Source: Chthonomonas sp. UBA2387
Lineage (GTDB): Bacteria > Armatimonadota > Fimbriimonadia > Fimbriimonadales > Fimbriimonadaceae
Length of the DNA: 47,749 nucleotides
Assembly (NCBI GenBank): GCA_002343445.1
Contig: DDSP01000012.1
Coordinates: forward strand, 1-47,749
Direction: 5' to 3'
Shown: one piece after another, positions 1 to 7,238 of the stretch
Layout of the letters: the number at the start of each line of letters is the position of its first letter
How positions within the stretch are numbered: position 1 is the stretch's first letter
Program-made: the position numbers and the translations under genes
Notes under the pieces: model-generated
Databases searched by the model: none
Told to the model about the DNA's origin: nothing
What the model saw: the letters and a program-made list of their open reading frames with translations, nothing else

Positions 1-83
1 CTTCACCAATGGGGGCTGGCCAGGGCGCGCTGGCGCCGTGTGGTCGGTTCGCCTGGGCGGATGGCCCCGGCGGGAGGGAGGTG

Positions 84-284
84 CTAGTCGTCCTCCTGCA
101 TCGAGAGGGCGAAGCGCTCAACCTCGTCCCGATGGACGCGGACCGAGCGGCCGATCCGGCGGGCTCGGAGTTCGTTGGAGCGCAGGAGTTGGAAGAGCTT
201 CGTCCGGCCGATCCCGAGTTCTTCGCAGACTTCGGAGACCTTCAGGAGAAGGGGACGTCGAGAAGCGGATTCAGGTTGGTTCAT
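84..284 (-). CDS. Excisionase-family helix-turn-helix DNA-binding protein (66 aa)
   Basis: This small protein is a single MerR/excisionase-type winged helix domain. Residues 12-60 run from LLLKVSEVCEELGI through GRTKLFQLL to RRIGRSVRVHRDEV, the usual pattern of helix, recognition helix and basic wing. Such proteins act as recombination directionality factors or small regulators of mobile elements and bind DNA in the cytoplasm. The start is the ATG at 284. No Shine-Dalgarno sequence is visible, and a minus-strand terminator lies only about 20 bp upstream, so any promoter must be very close to the start. No integrase is visible between the stop and the window edge. Family assignment is by pattern; excisionase versus regulator cannot be decided here. 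Confidence 0.8.
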   Translation of the reverse strand: MNQPESASRRPLLLKVSEVCEELGIGRTKLFQLLRSNELRARRIGRSVRVHRDEVERFALSMQEDD

Positions 285-305
285 GGTGGTTGGTACGCCG
301 CCAAC

Positions 306-339
306 AAAAAAACCCCCGTCGGCTTTGAGCCGAGGAGGG
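306..339 (-). terminator. Rho-independent terminator (minus strand)
   Basis: Read on the minus strand, a GC-rich stem of about 12 bp with one bulged or mismatched position closes on a short loop and is followed directly by seven T residues (the A run at 306-312 on the plus strand). It lies just upstream of the HTH gene, so it would end a transcript coming from higher coordinates. No protein gene is visible there. Confidence 0.75.
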
Positions 340-454
340 CTTTCTTGGTTGGGCGGATCGGCGAGGTCCCCAGGCGCGCCTAACCGCGCAAGAGGACGAA
401 GGGAGAGGTCGGGCCTGGCTCAGAGCCAGTCAACGGGGATACCGGGGCAGGCGC

Positions 455-489
455 AAAAAAAACCTCTGCGTCGTTCTTATGACCAGAGG
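455..489 (-). terminator. Rho-independent terminator of small RNA unit 1
   Basis: On the minus strand the stem CCTCTGGTC pairs with GACGCAGAGG, with one bulge, around an AAGAA-containing loop and is followed by eight T residues. It is almost identical to the terminator at 705-738, although the sequences between them differ. Confidence 0.85.
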
Positions 490-525
490 CTCACGGACTG
501 CGGGCGCAAGGATGGCAGCAGCGCC
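455..525 (-). ncRNA. Predicted small RNA, unit 1 (about 71 nt)
   Basis: A minus-strand promoter (-10 TATAGT at 537-532, -35 TTGCAC at 561-556) predicts a transcription start near 525. The strong terminator at 489-455 would end the RNA after about 71 nt. No open reading frame with a ribosome site fits in this span. The octamer CTTGCGCC lies 21 nt after the -10 box (510-503). The same octamer occurs 22 and 21 nt after the -10 boxes of the units at 705-775 and 965-1046, so the three are likely copies of one gene family. Function is unknown. The ends are predicted from promoter and terminator only. Confidence 0.55.
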
Positions 526-531
526 AAGAGA

Positions 532-561
532 ACTATAGCGGGTTCTCGAGGCCCTGTGCAA
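532..561 (-). promoter_or_regulatory. Sigma70-type promoter of small RNA unit 1
   Basis: Read on the minus strand: TTGCAC, an 18-bp spacer, then TATAGT. Both boxes are close to the consensus, and a terminator follows about 40 bp downstream of the predicted start. Confidence 0.6.
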
Positions 562-704
562 CCCCTTGCAAGTTCAAACGATTGGACACACGTATGACGT
601 TGCAAGACACAATCCCGTCCTAGCTTGGGCGATTCCGCCGATGCGGTCGGTCCAGGGAGGCTCCGAACGGCAAGGTCGGCAAACCCGATCTCCCCTCCAA
701 AAGC

Positions 705-738
705 AAAAAAACCTCTGCGTCATTCTTCTGACCAGAGG
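705..738 (-). terminator. Rho-independent terminator of small RNA unit 2
   Basis: On the minus strand the stem CCTCTGGTC pairs with GACGCAGAGG around an AGAAGAA-containing loop and runs into seven T residues. It differs from the 455-489 terminator at only a few loop bases. Confidence 0.85.
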
Positions 739-775
739 ATCGCTGGAATCAGGCGCAAGACTCCCTGCACCGCTG
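705..775 (-). ncRNA. Predicted small RNA, unit 2 (about 71 nt)
   Basis: A -10-like box CATAGT (787-782) with TTGCGA at 812-807 predicts a start near 775. The terminator at 738-705 ends the RNA after about 71 nt, the same length as unit 1. CTTGCGCC occurs at 759-752, 22 nt after the -10 box. The stretch GCAGGGAG before it is shared with unit 3. The promoter is weaker than that of unit 1 (19-bp spacer, C in the first -10 position). No coding potential is apparent. Function is unknown. Confidence 0.5.
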
Positions 776-964
776 TCCATGACTATGGCACACTCTGTGG
801 GCTTTGTCGCAACCCCTACAGCCTCAGCGGTTCGAGACCCGCATGACAACGGCAGGGCGAGCGCAACGGCGCACATCATCAGGCAAATCATGTCTCTGGG
901 TGAGACAATGGAAAGGGTCGATCGAACCGAACCGATTCTGCCCTGGAACTTGACGTGAAGCCAA

Positions 965-1046
965 ACCTCCGCCAAAGGACGCCTGCGAGGCGCAAGGCTC
1001 CCTGCATAGCCATGTTCAATGTAGCACGGTCGAGCACGACTTGCAG
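965..1046 (-). other. Degenerate third copy of the small RNA unit
   Basis: On the minus strand CTGCAA (1046-1041), a 17-bp spacer and TACATT (1023-1018) form a possible promoter. CTTGCGCC follows 21 nt later at 996-989, preceded by GCAGGGAG as in unit 2. Where units 1 and 2 have the terminator there is only a weak remnant, ending GGAGGTTTGG near 968. This looks like a decayed copy or one with a different 3' end. Confidence 0.4.
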
Positions 1047-1078
1047 CGGCCAAGGGTACAAAGTCCAGCATACGGAGC

Positions 1079-1762
1079 ATGGCGAAGCGAGACATTCCCG
1101 ATGGACGCCATATCGTCCACAGCCTCACGCCCGAGCAAGAAGAGATCGCGCTCGAGCTCAACCGGATCGCGTCGGAGATCGAGAAGTTGCGCGCTCGGCG
1201 AAAGATCCTTCAAGCGAAACTCGACACATGGGAAGCGGATGCGGCGCCCCTTCCAGGCCGACTTTCTCAGGCGGACGTCGAACTTTACAGGCAATGCCGA
1301 ACGAAGTTCCCTTCGTTGATCAAGTCGGTGTCCGACATCGAGGAACTGGCACGCGGCCGGCGCCCAGCGCCGCCCAAACTGGATGTCCGCATGACGTTCC
1401 GAACCACCAAGGAGTACAAGTCGAAGCTGGTCGAGCTTGCCGCCTTGAGGTCGCAATCGTTGGGCCAGGTCGTCAGGCAACTGCTTCGCGACACGGGCGC
1501 GTTCGAACTGATGCCTCGAGACTTCGATGCTGGTTGGCTCGGACCTCTCGCGCGCGAGACAGAGCCGATGCGCCGCAGACCGCAGACGGGAGGCAAACTC
1601 GTCGAGAGCATCACCTTCCGAATTTCAAAGACTGAAGCGGGGTATCTCAAGCTCGGATTCGCGAAGGGAGCGTGCGTCGTCGCCGCGACCCTCCCGACCG
1701 AAGCCCAACTGTCCGCTCTGATCGCCAAGGAGCGCGAGTCCCGCCGTCAACGCGAGACCTAA
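1079..1762 (+). CDS. Putative DNA-binding protein with two ribbon-helix-helix-like segments (227 aa)
   Basis: The sequence shows an N-terminal charged helix likely to form a coiled coil (about residues 18-50). A ribbon-helix-helix-like segment follows at about 101-140: strand LDVRMTFRTT, then two helices ending VVRQLLRDTG. A second similar strand-helix pattern starts at ESITFRIS (about 176-205). RHH proteins pair through their strands and bind operator or plasmid-mobilisation DNA; here the two halves could form an intramolecular pair. GGAG lies just before the ATG. There is no close named family that I recognise. Its position between the small RNA units and tRNA-Thr suggests an accessory-element function, which is inference. 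Confidence 0.65.
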   Translation: MAKRDIPDGRHIVHSLTPEQEEIALELNRIASEIEKLRARRKILQAKLDTWEADAAPLPGRLSQADVELYRQCRTKFPSLIKSVSDIEELARGRRPAPPKLDVRMTFRTTKEYKSKLVELAALRSQSLGQVVRQLLRDTGAFELMPRDFDAGWLGPLARETEPMRRRPQTGGKLVESITFRISKTEAGYLKLGFAKGACVVAATLPTEAQLSALIAKERESRRQRET

Positions 1763-2096
1763 TCCCCGCCGTGCGCGCCGAACTTCGACCCAGTGATCAA
1801 GGACCATCCCGCCCACGTTCGCCATGTCGGCATTGGTGAGAGCGACTTTGGTGGCCTTTCAGCAGAGAGCCCCGTTTGGCAACGATCTGCGAGTATCTCA
1901 AGGAACCTCGTCCCACAGCGACCTCCCGTTGTGCACCATGACCCGAAGGGAGAGATCGAGAAGGAAGCGTGCCACTACCGCCGGTCGGAGAGCATAGATA
2001 AGCCGAGATTGACCACCCCAAAACCTCTCTGCCGTCACTCTGCCGTCAAGGGACGAGATCATGGACCCAATCAGTACAAGTTTTAGGCTCAAAACT
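1763..2096. other. Intergenic stretch with no recognised gene
   Basis: No supported gene, RNA or promoter is seen in these 334 bp. A short direct repeat containing CTCTGCCGTCA lies near 2020-2048, and an inverted repeat abuts the tRNA 3' end (listed separately). Confidence 0.5.
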
Positions 2097-2098
2097 TG
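2077..2098. repeat. 8-bp perfect inverted repeat at the 3' end of tRNA-Thr
   Basis: CAAGTTTT, a 6-nt loop and AAAACTTG form a perfect hairpin. Its right arm overlaps the encoded CCA end of the minus-strand tRNA. It could take part in tRNA 3'-end formation or mark an attachment junction; neither is shown by sequence alone. Confidence 0.5.
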
Positions 2099-2171
2099 GA
2101 GCCGGCGACAGGATTCGAACCCGCGACCCGCTGTTTACAAAACAGCCGCTCTACCACTGAGCTACGCCGGC
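2097..2171 (-). tRNA. tRNA-Thr (anticodon TGT)
   Basis: Read on the minus strand the acceptor arm GCCGGCG pairs fully with CGCCGGC. The D arm GCTCAGTGGTAGAGC, an anticodon stem/loop with loop TTTGTAA and the T arm GCGGGTTCGAATCCTGT all fit the cloverleaf. The discriminator base is T, usual for threonine tRNAs, and CCA is encoded. Anticodon TGT reads ACA and other ACN codons. Such tRNA 3' ends are frequent integration sites. Confidence 0.95.
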
Positions 2172-2322
2172 TGGCGCGAGAGACATTATGTCATCCGTCA
2201 CTGGGACGCGTAGGGTGAGGGACGGGGAGGGGGCGGGCCGACTGGGCCAAGTGGCCCGAGCCACCTGCCTGTCGTATCGCGTGCTTGGCCGGGGGCTTGG
2301 GCCGCGTGGGGAGCCCGGTGAT

Positions 2323-2336
2323 TTTGCCCCGGCAAA
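2323..2336. promoter_or_regulatory. Palindrome in the leader of the flagellar operon
   Basis: TTTGCC, two bases and GGCAAA form a perfect 6+6 inverted repeat 41 bp before the flgF start, within a 205-bp gap between tRNA-Thr and flgF. It could be an operator or the stem of a leader RNA. A sequence GCCGAT lies between it and the start codon. No clear -10/-35 pair is seen. Confidence 0.35.
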
Positions 2337-2376
2337 GTCTCCAGTAAGCCGCCGCTCTGCCGATGCTGATAGCGGG

Positions 2377-3105
2377 ATGAACCGTGGAATCTACGCAGCG
2401 GCGACGGCGATGCAGACCTCTCAGAGGTGGCTCGACGTTGTCACCAACAACCTATCGAACGCCAACACCACCGGCTACAAGCGGGACGTGGTCGCCTTCA
2501 ACGACACCTACGTCCGCGAGTTGCGGGCTCAGGGTGGCGCCGGCGAAGGCATCGGTTCCATGGGTTCGGGAATGTACGTCAAGGGCGAAGGCACGATCCG
2601 AGACAAGGGCGCCATCTTCCGAACGAACAACCCGCTCGACCTCGCCATCGAGATGGACCACGGCATGTTCGCCATCGAAACACCGCAGGGAGTCCGGTAC
2701 ACGCGCGACGGCGCGTTCAGCCTGAACTCGGCGGGCCAGATGGTCAACAACGGCGGCGGGCTGGTGCTTAGCGACCGTGGAACCCCGATCACGTTGCCTC
2801 CGGGGCAGATCGAGATCAACTCGAAGGGCGAGATTCTGGTCGGTGGGCGCACGATCGCGACCGTGGGTGTTTTCGATGGTTCATTCCAGAAACAAGGCAG
2901 CAACCTCTACACATCTGTGGATGCATCCGTACTCTCCCGCGACGATGTCGAACTCCGGCCCATGTCGCTCGAGGGCAGCAACGTGAACGCCATTGACGCG
3001 ATGGTGGAGATGATTTCGCTTCAAAGGGGCTTTGAGATGGCCCAACGCACCGTTCTCAGCGAGGATGAAGCCTCGCAACGACTCATTCAGAGCCTCCAGC
3101 GGTAA
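2377..3105 (+). CDS. flgF: Flagellar basal-body rod protein FlgF
   Basis: FlgF forms part of the proximal rod that crosses the periplasm. The protein starts MNRGIYAAATAMQ, matching the flagellar rod N-terminal helix. ANTTGYKRD (rod-family signature) lies near residue 30. The central D1 region contains NNPLDLAIE and YTRDGAFSLN, and the C-terminal heptad helix runs LEGSNVNAIDAMVEMISLQR to the end. Length 242 aa is normal. The open frame extends upstream to 2188, but homology begins at the ATG at 2377. It precedes flgG by about 100 bp and heads the operon. FlgF and FlgG are paralogues; position and the shorter length favour FlgF. Confidence 0.92.
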   Translation: MNRGIYAAATAMQTSQRWLDVVTNNLSNANTTGYKRDVVAFNDTYVRELRAQGGAGEGIGSMGSGMYVKGEGTIRDKGAIFRTNNPLDLAIEMDHGMFAIETPQGVRYTRDGAFSLNSAGQMVNNGGGLVLSDRGTPITLPPGQIEINSKGEILVGGRTIATVGVFDGSFQKQGSNLYTSVDASVLSRDDVELRPMSLEGSNVNAIDAMVEMISLQRGFEMAQRTVLSEDEASQRLIQSLQR

Positions 3106-3203
3106 CGCGCGGGACCGGCTGACCGCAGCCGGACGCGAGACGCCCGACCGACCGTCGGGAGTCGCCGCAAGAGGCCGATCTAAACAAGGTTCGGCATAAC
3201 AAC

Positions 3204-3989
3204 ATGATTCGATCGCTCAACACAGCCGCCACCGGCATGGTCGCCCAGCAACACAATCTGGACGTCATCGCCCACAACTTGGCGAACGTCAACACGACGG
3301 GCTTCAAGCAACAGCGCGCCGAGTTTCAGGACCTGATGTACCAGACGCTGCGCGCTTCGGGCTCGATCCAAGCAGGCGATGTTCGGTCGCCACAAGCTCT
3401 GCAAGTCGGATTGGGCACCAAGTTCACGGCTTCAGCCACCTCGTTCTTGGAAGCGCCCCTGATCCCGACCAACAACCCGCTGGACCTCGCCATTCGAGGC
3501 AAGGGCTTCTTCCAGGTCACGCGGCCCGATGGCTCGGTGGCCTATACGCGCGACGGCAGTTTCAAGGTGAACGCCGAGGGTGTGCTGACTTACAACGGCG
3601 ACCCGGTTGAACCCAGAATCACGATTCCGGCAGACGCACGCGATGTCACCATCGCGCCCAACGGCACCGTCGAGGGCAAGATTGGCACGAGCCAGGACCC
3701 CGAGAACTTTGGTCAAGTCCAGATCGTGATGTTCGCCAACCCGGCCGGTCTGACGCGTCTTGGCGGCAATCTGTTCGTCGCCGGCGGCGGCTCGGGCGAC
3801 CCCCAGCCGAGCACTCCTGGAGAGAACGGTTCGGGCAGCCTTGAGTCCGGATTCTTGGAAGGATCGAACGTTCAGATCGTCGAGGAAATGGTCCGGATGA
3901 TCCTTGCCCAGCGTGCCTATGAGATCAACTCGAAGGCGATCCAGACTGCCGACGACATGCTCGGCGTGCTGAACAACCTCAAGAGGTAA
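3204..3989 (+). CDS. flgG: Flagellar distal rod protein FlgG
   Basis: FlgG builds the distal rod, the driveshaft inside the P and L rings. The 261-residue product has the canonical start MIRSLNTAATGM, the motif ANVNTTGFK near residue 30, the D1 core NPLDLAIRGKGFFQV (92-106) with AYTRDGSF, and the closing helix LEGSNVQIVEEMVRMILAQR. Length matches the family exactly. Residues about 96-195 are mirrored in the N-terminal part of the neighbouring FlgA. The next gene begins 4 bp after the stop codon, so the two are surely cotranscribed. Confidence 0.96.
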   Translation: MIRSLNTAATGMVAQQHNLDVIAHNLANVNTTGFKQQRAEFQDLMYQTLRASGSIQAGDVRSPQALQVGLGTKFTASATSFLEAPLIPTNNPLDLAIRGKGFFQVTRPDGSVAYTRDGSFKVNAEGVLTYNGDPVEPRITIPADARDVTIAPNGTVEGKIGTSQDPENFGQVQIVMFANPAGLTRLGGNLFVAGGGSGDPQPSTPGENGSGSLESGFLEGSNVQIVEEMVRMILAQRAYEINSKAIQTADDMLGVLNNLKR

Positions 3990-3992
3990 ACG

Positions 3993-5114
3993 ATGTGGTC
4001 CCTTCTTGTCGCTAGTCTTACCGTGACGCCGGGCGTCTGGGTCGGGATCGAAGGTCCCGGCTACTTCCGCCTGATGGATCAGGGCCGGATCGTCGCCGCA
4101 AAAGAGATGAGCCTCTCGGTGGTCGAGGGCGAAGTCCGGGATGCCGATGGCCGAGGATTGGTACCAGCTGTACGAGCCAAAGCCACCGAAATCGCCGTCG
4201 AACCCGATGGTGCTATCGTCTCGGTGACGCCGTCCGGACGATTCGTCATCGGACGGCTGATGTTGGCGCTTTATCCCGAAGGAGCCCAGAGCGAGAAGCG
4301 CGGCAACGTGTTCGTCTTCGCCGACCGCGCAAAGCTGGTCTCTCCAGGGGGCGAGGCGGGCAGTCTGAAGTTCAAGGGCGCCCCGACCAAGCCGAGCGCC
4401 ACGCCGACTCCTCAGACCTCGGAAACTAAGTCGAAGGCAAAGATCGTGGTGAAAGCCGAGATCGAGACCGACCGCGAGACCGTGACGTTGGGCGATCTGG
4501 CCGAGATCGAAGCCGCAGGCGACATCAAGCAGAAGTTGGCCGAGATCGTCGTCGCCGAAACGCCTCCGTTCCGGACCCGGGCCTCCCTCTCGCGATTGAC
4601 GCTCGAGCGCAAGCTCCAGCAAGCCGGTTTCAACCCGGATGCCTACGATTTGAACTTGGCCGGAACGACGTTTGTGAAGCGTGCCTCACGTACGCTGGCT
4701 GGAAACGCGATTGTCGAGGACGCCAAGAAGGCCGTTGCCCAGCGTGGCACGCCCGCCGAAGCGCTTGTCGCCGAGGGATCGGTGGCCGACCTGGACTTGC
4801 CGACAGGCGAGGTGAGGGTCGAGAGCAACGTGTTCGAGAACAGCTTGACGTTCAGCGTGCAGTTGGCCTACATCCACAACGGCGTCCGCGTCGGAACCCG
4901 CAGCGTCCGGTTGAAGGCTTCCAACGAGGCCATCGGAGTTCTGCGGAACGAGCCCGTCAAGTTGGTGCTGCGCTCTGCTGGCGCCCGTGTCGAAGTGGAC
5001 GCCAAGGCTGCGAGCGATGGCCTGATTGGCAACCGGGTCACCGTCCGGTTGGATTCGGGCAAGACCCATCAAGGGACCGTCGTGAGCCGTGGCGTCGTCG
5101 AGGTGAACCTATGA
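3993..5114 (+). CDS. flgA: FlgA-type P-ring assembly chaperone with an N-terminal FlgG-like domain
   Basis: The C-terminal part (about residues 150-373) is the FlgA region: a pre-SAF segment with a TLGDLAEI motif, then the SAF-like and tail regions ending with the GNRVTVRLDSGKTHQG and VVSRGVVEV pattern. FlgA is a periplasmic chaperone for polymerising FlgI. The first 122 residues are not usual for FlgA. VGIEGPGYFRL, EVRDADGRGLVP, IAVEPDGAIV and GNVFVF align in order and spacing with FlgG residues 96-195 (LAIRGKGFFQV, GVLTYNGDPVEP, VTIAPNGTVE, GNLFV). The YTRDG signature is lost. The 373-aa length far exceeds the roughly 220 of standard FlgA. A proline/threonine linker (130-148) joins the parts. 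No strong signal peptide is apparent. The stop overlaps the flgH start (ATGA). Confidence 0.85.
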   Translation: MWSLLVASLTVTPGVWVGIEGPGYFRLMDQGRIVAAKEMSLSVVEGEVRDADGRGLVPAVRAKATEIAVEPDGAIVSVTPSGRFVIGRLMLALYPEGAQSEKRGNVFVFADRAKLVSPGGEAGSLKFKGAPTKPSATPTPQTSETKSKAKIVVKAEIETDRETVTLGDLAEIEAAGDIKQKLAEIVVAETPPFRTRASLSRLTLERKLQQAGFNPDAYDLNLAGTTFVKRASRTLAGNAIVEDAKKAVAQRGTPAEALVAEGSVADLDLPTGEVRVESNVFENSLTFSVQLAYIHNGVRVGTRSVRLKASNEAIGVLRNEPVKLVLRSAGARVEVDAKAASDGLIGNRVTVRLDSGKTHQGTVVSRGVVEVNL

Positions 5115-5704
5115 GACCCCTGTTTTTGGTTGTCGCCGCAACAATTCTCATGCAAACCAGTCACGCCCAGGTGAGCCAAACGAACCCGGGCTCCCTTTGG
5201 GGCTCCGAGTCGCGCACTCCGTGGCGCGACCGAACGGCTCGCCAGGTGGGCGATGTGGTCACCATTCTGGTCAGCGAGTTTTCGGCGTTCAGCTTCGGCG
5301 CGAGCACCGTGACGAGCAAGAAGGACGACAACATCATCGCCAAGGCGATGGGCCCCGTGCTCGAGCAGCTGTTCAAGGGCTGGACCACGGGGGCGAATCA
5401 GTCCAGCAGTGGTCAAGGCACCACGAACCAAACCGGTCGGCTCACGACCCGGCTATCGGCAATTGTAACCGAAGTGTTCCCGAACGGGACCATGCGGATC
5501 GAAGGCAAGCGCCAGATCACGGTCAACAAGGAGACTCAGGAATTCCGAATGTCCGGTCTCATCCGGCGGGACGACGTGACCACCGACAACACGGTGAAGA
5601 GCGAACTCATCGCCGACGCGAACATCTACGCCTATGGCAAGGGCCCGATCAGCGACCGCCAACGCAAGGGCATCTTGACTCGGATTCTCGATTGGCTTTT
5701 CTAG
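5111..5704 (+). CDS. flgH: Flagellar L-ring protein FlgH
   Basis: FlgH forms the outer-membrane L ring around the rod. The product has the family's diagnostic segments: PGSLW near residue 30, ARQVGDVVTILVSE, the N-rich middle, then LSAIVTEVFPNGTMRIEGKRQITVN and GLIRRDDVTTDNTV, ending in a short hydrophobic tail. Length 197 is near normal (about 200-230). Residues 1-19 form a signal peptide ending SHA-Q, but there is no lipobox cysteine, whereas most FlgH proteins are lipoproteins. The start codon overlaps the flgA stop by 4 bp, implying coupled translation. Confidence 0.95.
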   Translation: MRPLFLVVAATILMQTSHAQVSQTNPGSLWGSESRTPWRDRTARQVGDVVTILVSEFSAFSFGASTVTSKKDDNIIAKAMGPVLEQLFKGWTTGANQSSSGQGTTNQTGRLTTRLSAIVTEVFPNGTMRIEGKRQITVNKETQEFRMSGLIRRDDVTTDNTVKSELIADANIYAYGKGPISDRQRKGILTRILDWLF

Positions 5705-5714
5705 GAGAACGAAC

Positions 5715-6899
5715 GTGAACGCCATCATTTCCCACCTCATCGCCGCAGCCCTCGCCTGGTCGGGTGCCTCCGCAACCGGTCCCGTGCGGCAAGCGGCTCA
5801 GGACAAGGCCCAGCAGGAGGCCTTCGAGCGCCAGCGCGCCGCAGCCATCGAGGCCGAGGCCAAGGGCATCGAAGTCCGCCTCAAGGACATCGCGCGGTTC
5901 AAGGGCGTGCGCGGCAACCAGCTTCGCGGCTTTGGGCTGATCGTCGGCCTGGAGGGCACGGGCGACACGCGCAGCACGCCGTTCACTACTTCGCTGCTCA
6001 ACAATGCGATGCGCAACTTCGGGGTCACGATCGACGCCAGCAAGCTCAACGCGAAGAACGTTGCCACAGTCGCGATCACGGCGGAGCTGCCGCCGTTCGC
6101 CATGACCGGCAATGCGATCGACGTTACGGTTCAGTCCATCGGCGACGCCAAGAGCCTGCAGGGCGGGTTCCTGCTCCAGGCCGAGTTGCAGGGCGCCGAC
6201 GGCCAGACCTATGCCGTGGCTCAGGGCCCCGTGAGCATCGGCGGCTTCAACGTAGCCAGCGGCGGCAACAAGGCGCAGAAGAACCACGTCAACGTGGGCA
6301 TCGTGGCCGGAGGCGCAATGGTCGAGAAGACTGTGCCGACCCAAGTCGTCTTCAACGGGAAGCTCACGCTCGCCCTCGACCAGTTCGACATCACGACGGC
6401 TCAACGTGCCGCCGAAGCCATCAACGCCAAGCGGCCGGGCTACTTTGCCCGCGCCCTGAACGGCGGCGAGATCGAGATCAACCTGCCCAGCGGAGTCACG
6501 GAGATGGTCGCGCTCGCCGAGATCGAAGAGGTCCGCGTGCTCTCCGACGTCGCTGCGGTCATCGTGATCAACGAGCGTACGGGGACGATCGCCTTCGGCG
6601 GCAACGTCAAGCTCGGCCCTGCGGTCATCGCTCACGGCAGCCTGAACATCCGGATCGACACCGAGCCGGTCATCAGCCAGCCACCTCCCTTCTCGAAGGG
6701 CGAGACGGTGGTCACCGAAGTCGCCAACGTTCAGGCCCAAGAGACGCGTGCGCAGATCGGGTTGGTCGGCCCCACGACGACGGTCGCCGACCTCGCCAAG
6801 TTGCTCCAAGCGCTCGACGTCACGCCTCGGGATCTCATCGCCATCTTGCAGGCCCTCTCGGCCAACGGCTCCCTCAAGGCCAGGATCAAGGTCCAGTAA
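5715..6899 (+). CDS. flgI: Flagellar P-ring protein FlgI
   Basis: FlgI assembles the periplasmic P ring in the peptidoglycan layer. Signature blocks are visible: RLKDIARFKGVRGNQLRGFG, GLIVGLEGTGD, LNAKNVATVAITAELPPFA, IDVTVQSIGDAKSLQGG and the C-terminal VADLAKLLQALDVTPRDLI. A signal peptide (about 1-21) is followed by an unusual glutamine/glutamate-rich helical stretch of roughly 30 residues before the conserved start. This makes the protein 394 aa rather than about 365. GGAG precedes the start with suitable spacing. Confidence 0.96.
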   Translation: MNAIISHLIAAALAWSGASATGPVRQAAQDKAQQEAFERQRAAAIEAEAKGIEVRLKDIARFKGVRGNQLRGFGLIVGLEGTGDTRSTPFTTSLLNNAMRNFGVTIDASKLNAKNVATVAITAELPPFAMTGNAIDVTVQSIGDAKSLQGGFLLQAELQGADGQTYAVAQGPVSIGGFNVASGGNKAQKNHVNVGIVAGGAMVEKTVPTQVVFNGKLTLALDQFDITTAQRAAEAINAKRPGYFARALNGGEIEINLPSGVTEMVALAEIEEVRVLSDVAAVIVINERTGTIAFGGNVKLGPAVIAHGSLNIRIDTEPVISQPPPFSKGETVVTEVANVQAQETRAQIGLVGPTTTVADLAKLLQALDVTPRDLIAILQALSANGSLKARIKVQ

Positions 6900-6905
6900 C
6901 CAACC

Positions 6906-7238
6906 ATGAAGGTCACCCTACCCACCCATTTGGCATCCACCGCAATCGAAGCGGCACCTCGGCTGAACAAGCTCAAGGAGTCCGCCCGAGAGGTCGAAGC
7001 CCTGTTCCTGAAGGACTTGATGAGTTCAATGCGCAAGGCCATGGGCGTCCGGCTCGGCGGGGGCCTCGGCGCGAGCCAGTACGAAGACCTCTTCGACCGG
7101 GCCGTGGCCGACCAGCTCAGCCGCTCGACCGATCTTGGCGTCGCCAAGACGTTGGTGAAGTCGCTGGGTCGCCAGATCGTGGGCGAGTCCATCACCAAGA
7201 GCCGCGCGAACGCGGCGAAGGTCGAGGTGAACGCGTGA
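6906..7238 (+). CDS. flgJ: FlgJ-type rod-capping protein, N-terminal domain only
   Basis: This 110-aa protein matches the rod-binding domain of FlgJ: REVEALFLKDLMSSMRKAM, then YEDLFDRAVADQLSRS and LGVAKTLVKSL. FlgJ caps the growing rod. Enterobacterial FlgJ also has a C-terminal muramidase; it is absent here, as in many other phyla, so the wall-cutting enzyme must be encoded elsewhere. The gene follows flgI after 6 bp and overlaps flgN by GTGA. Confidence 0.88.
   Translation: MKVTLPTHLASTAIEAAPRLNKLKESAREVEALFLKDLMSSMRKAMGVRLGGGLGASQYEDLFDRAVADQLSRSTDLGVAKTLVKSLGRQIVGESITKSRANAAKVEVNA

Larger units (their letters stand above)
285..1078. other. 794-bp region without a supported protein gene
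   Basis: Apart from the three minus-strand terminator/promoter units listed separately, no reading frame here has a convincing protein. The longest minus-strand frame (574-1161) only translates the repeated RNA units, which is why a short peptide pattern recurs in it. Confidence 0.6.

Noticed and set aside
574..1161. 195-codon minus-strand open frame in the gene-poor region
   Set aside because: It translates through terminators and repeated RNA units, has no ribosome site and no family resemblance; the recurring peptide is explained by the DNA repeat.
2315..2376. GEMM-type c-di-GMP riboswitch before flgF
   Set aside because: A few shared bases are present, but the GAAA-containing first hairpin and its receptor are missing.
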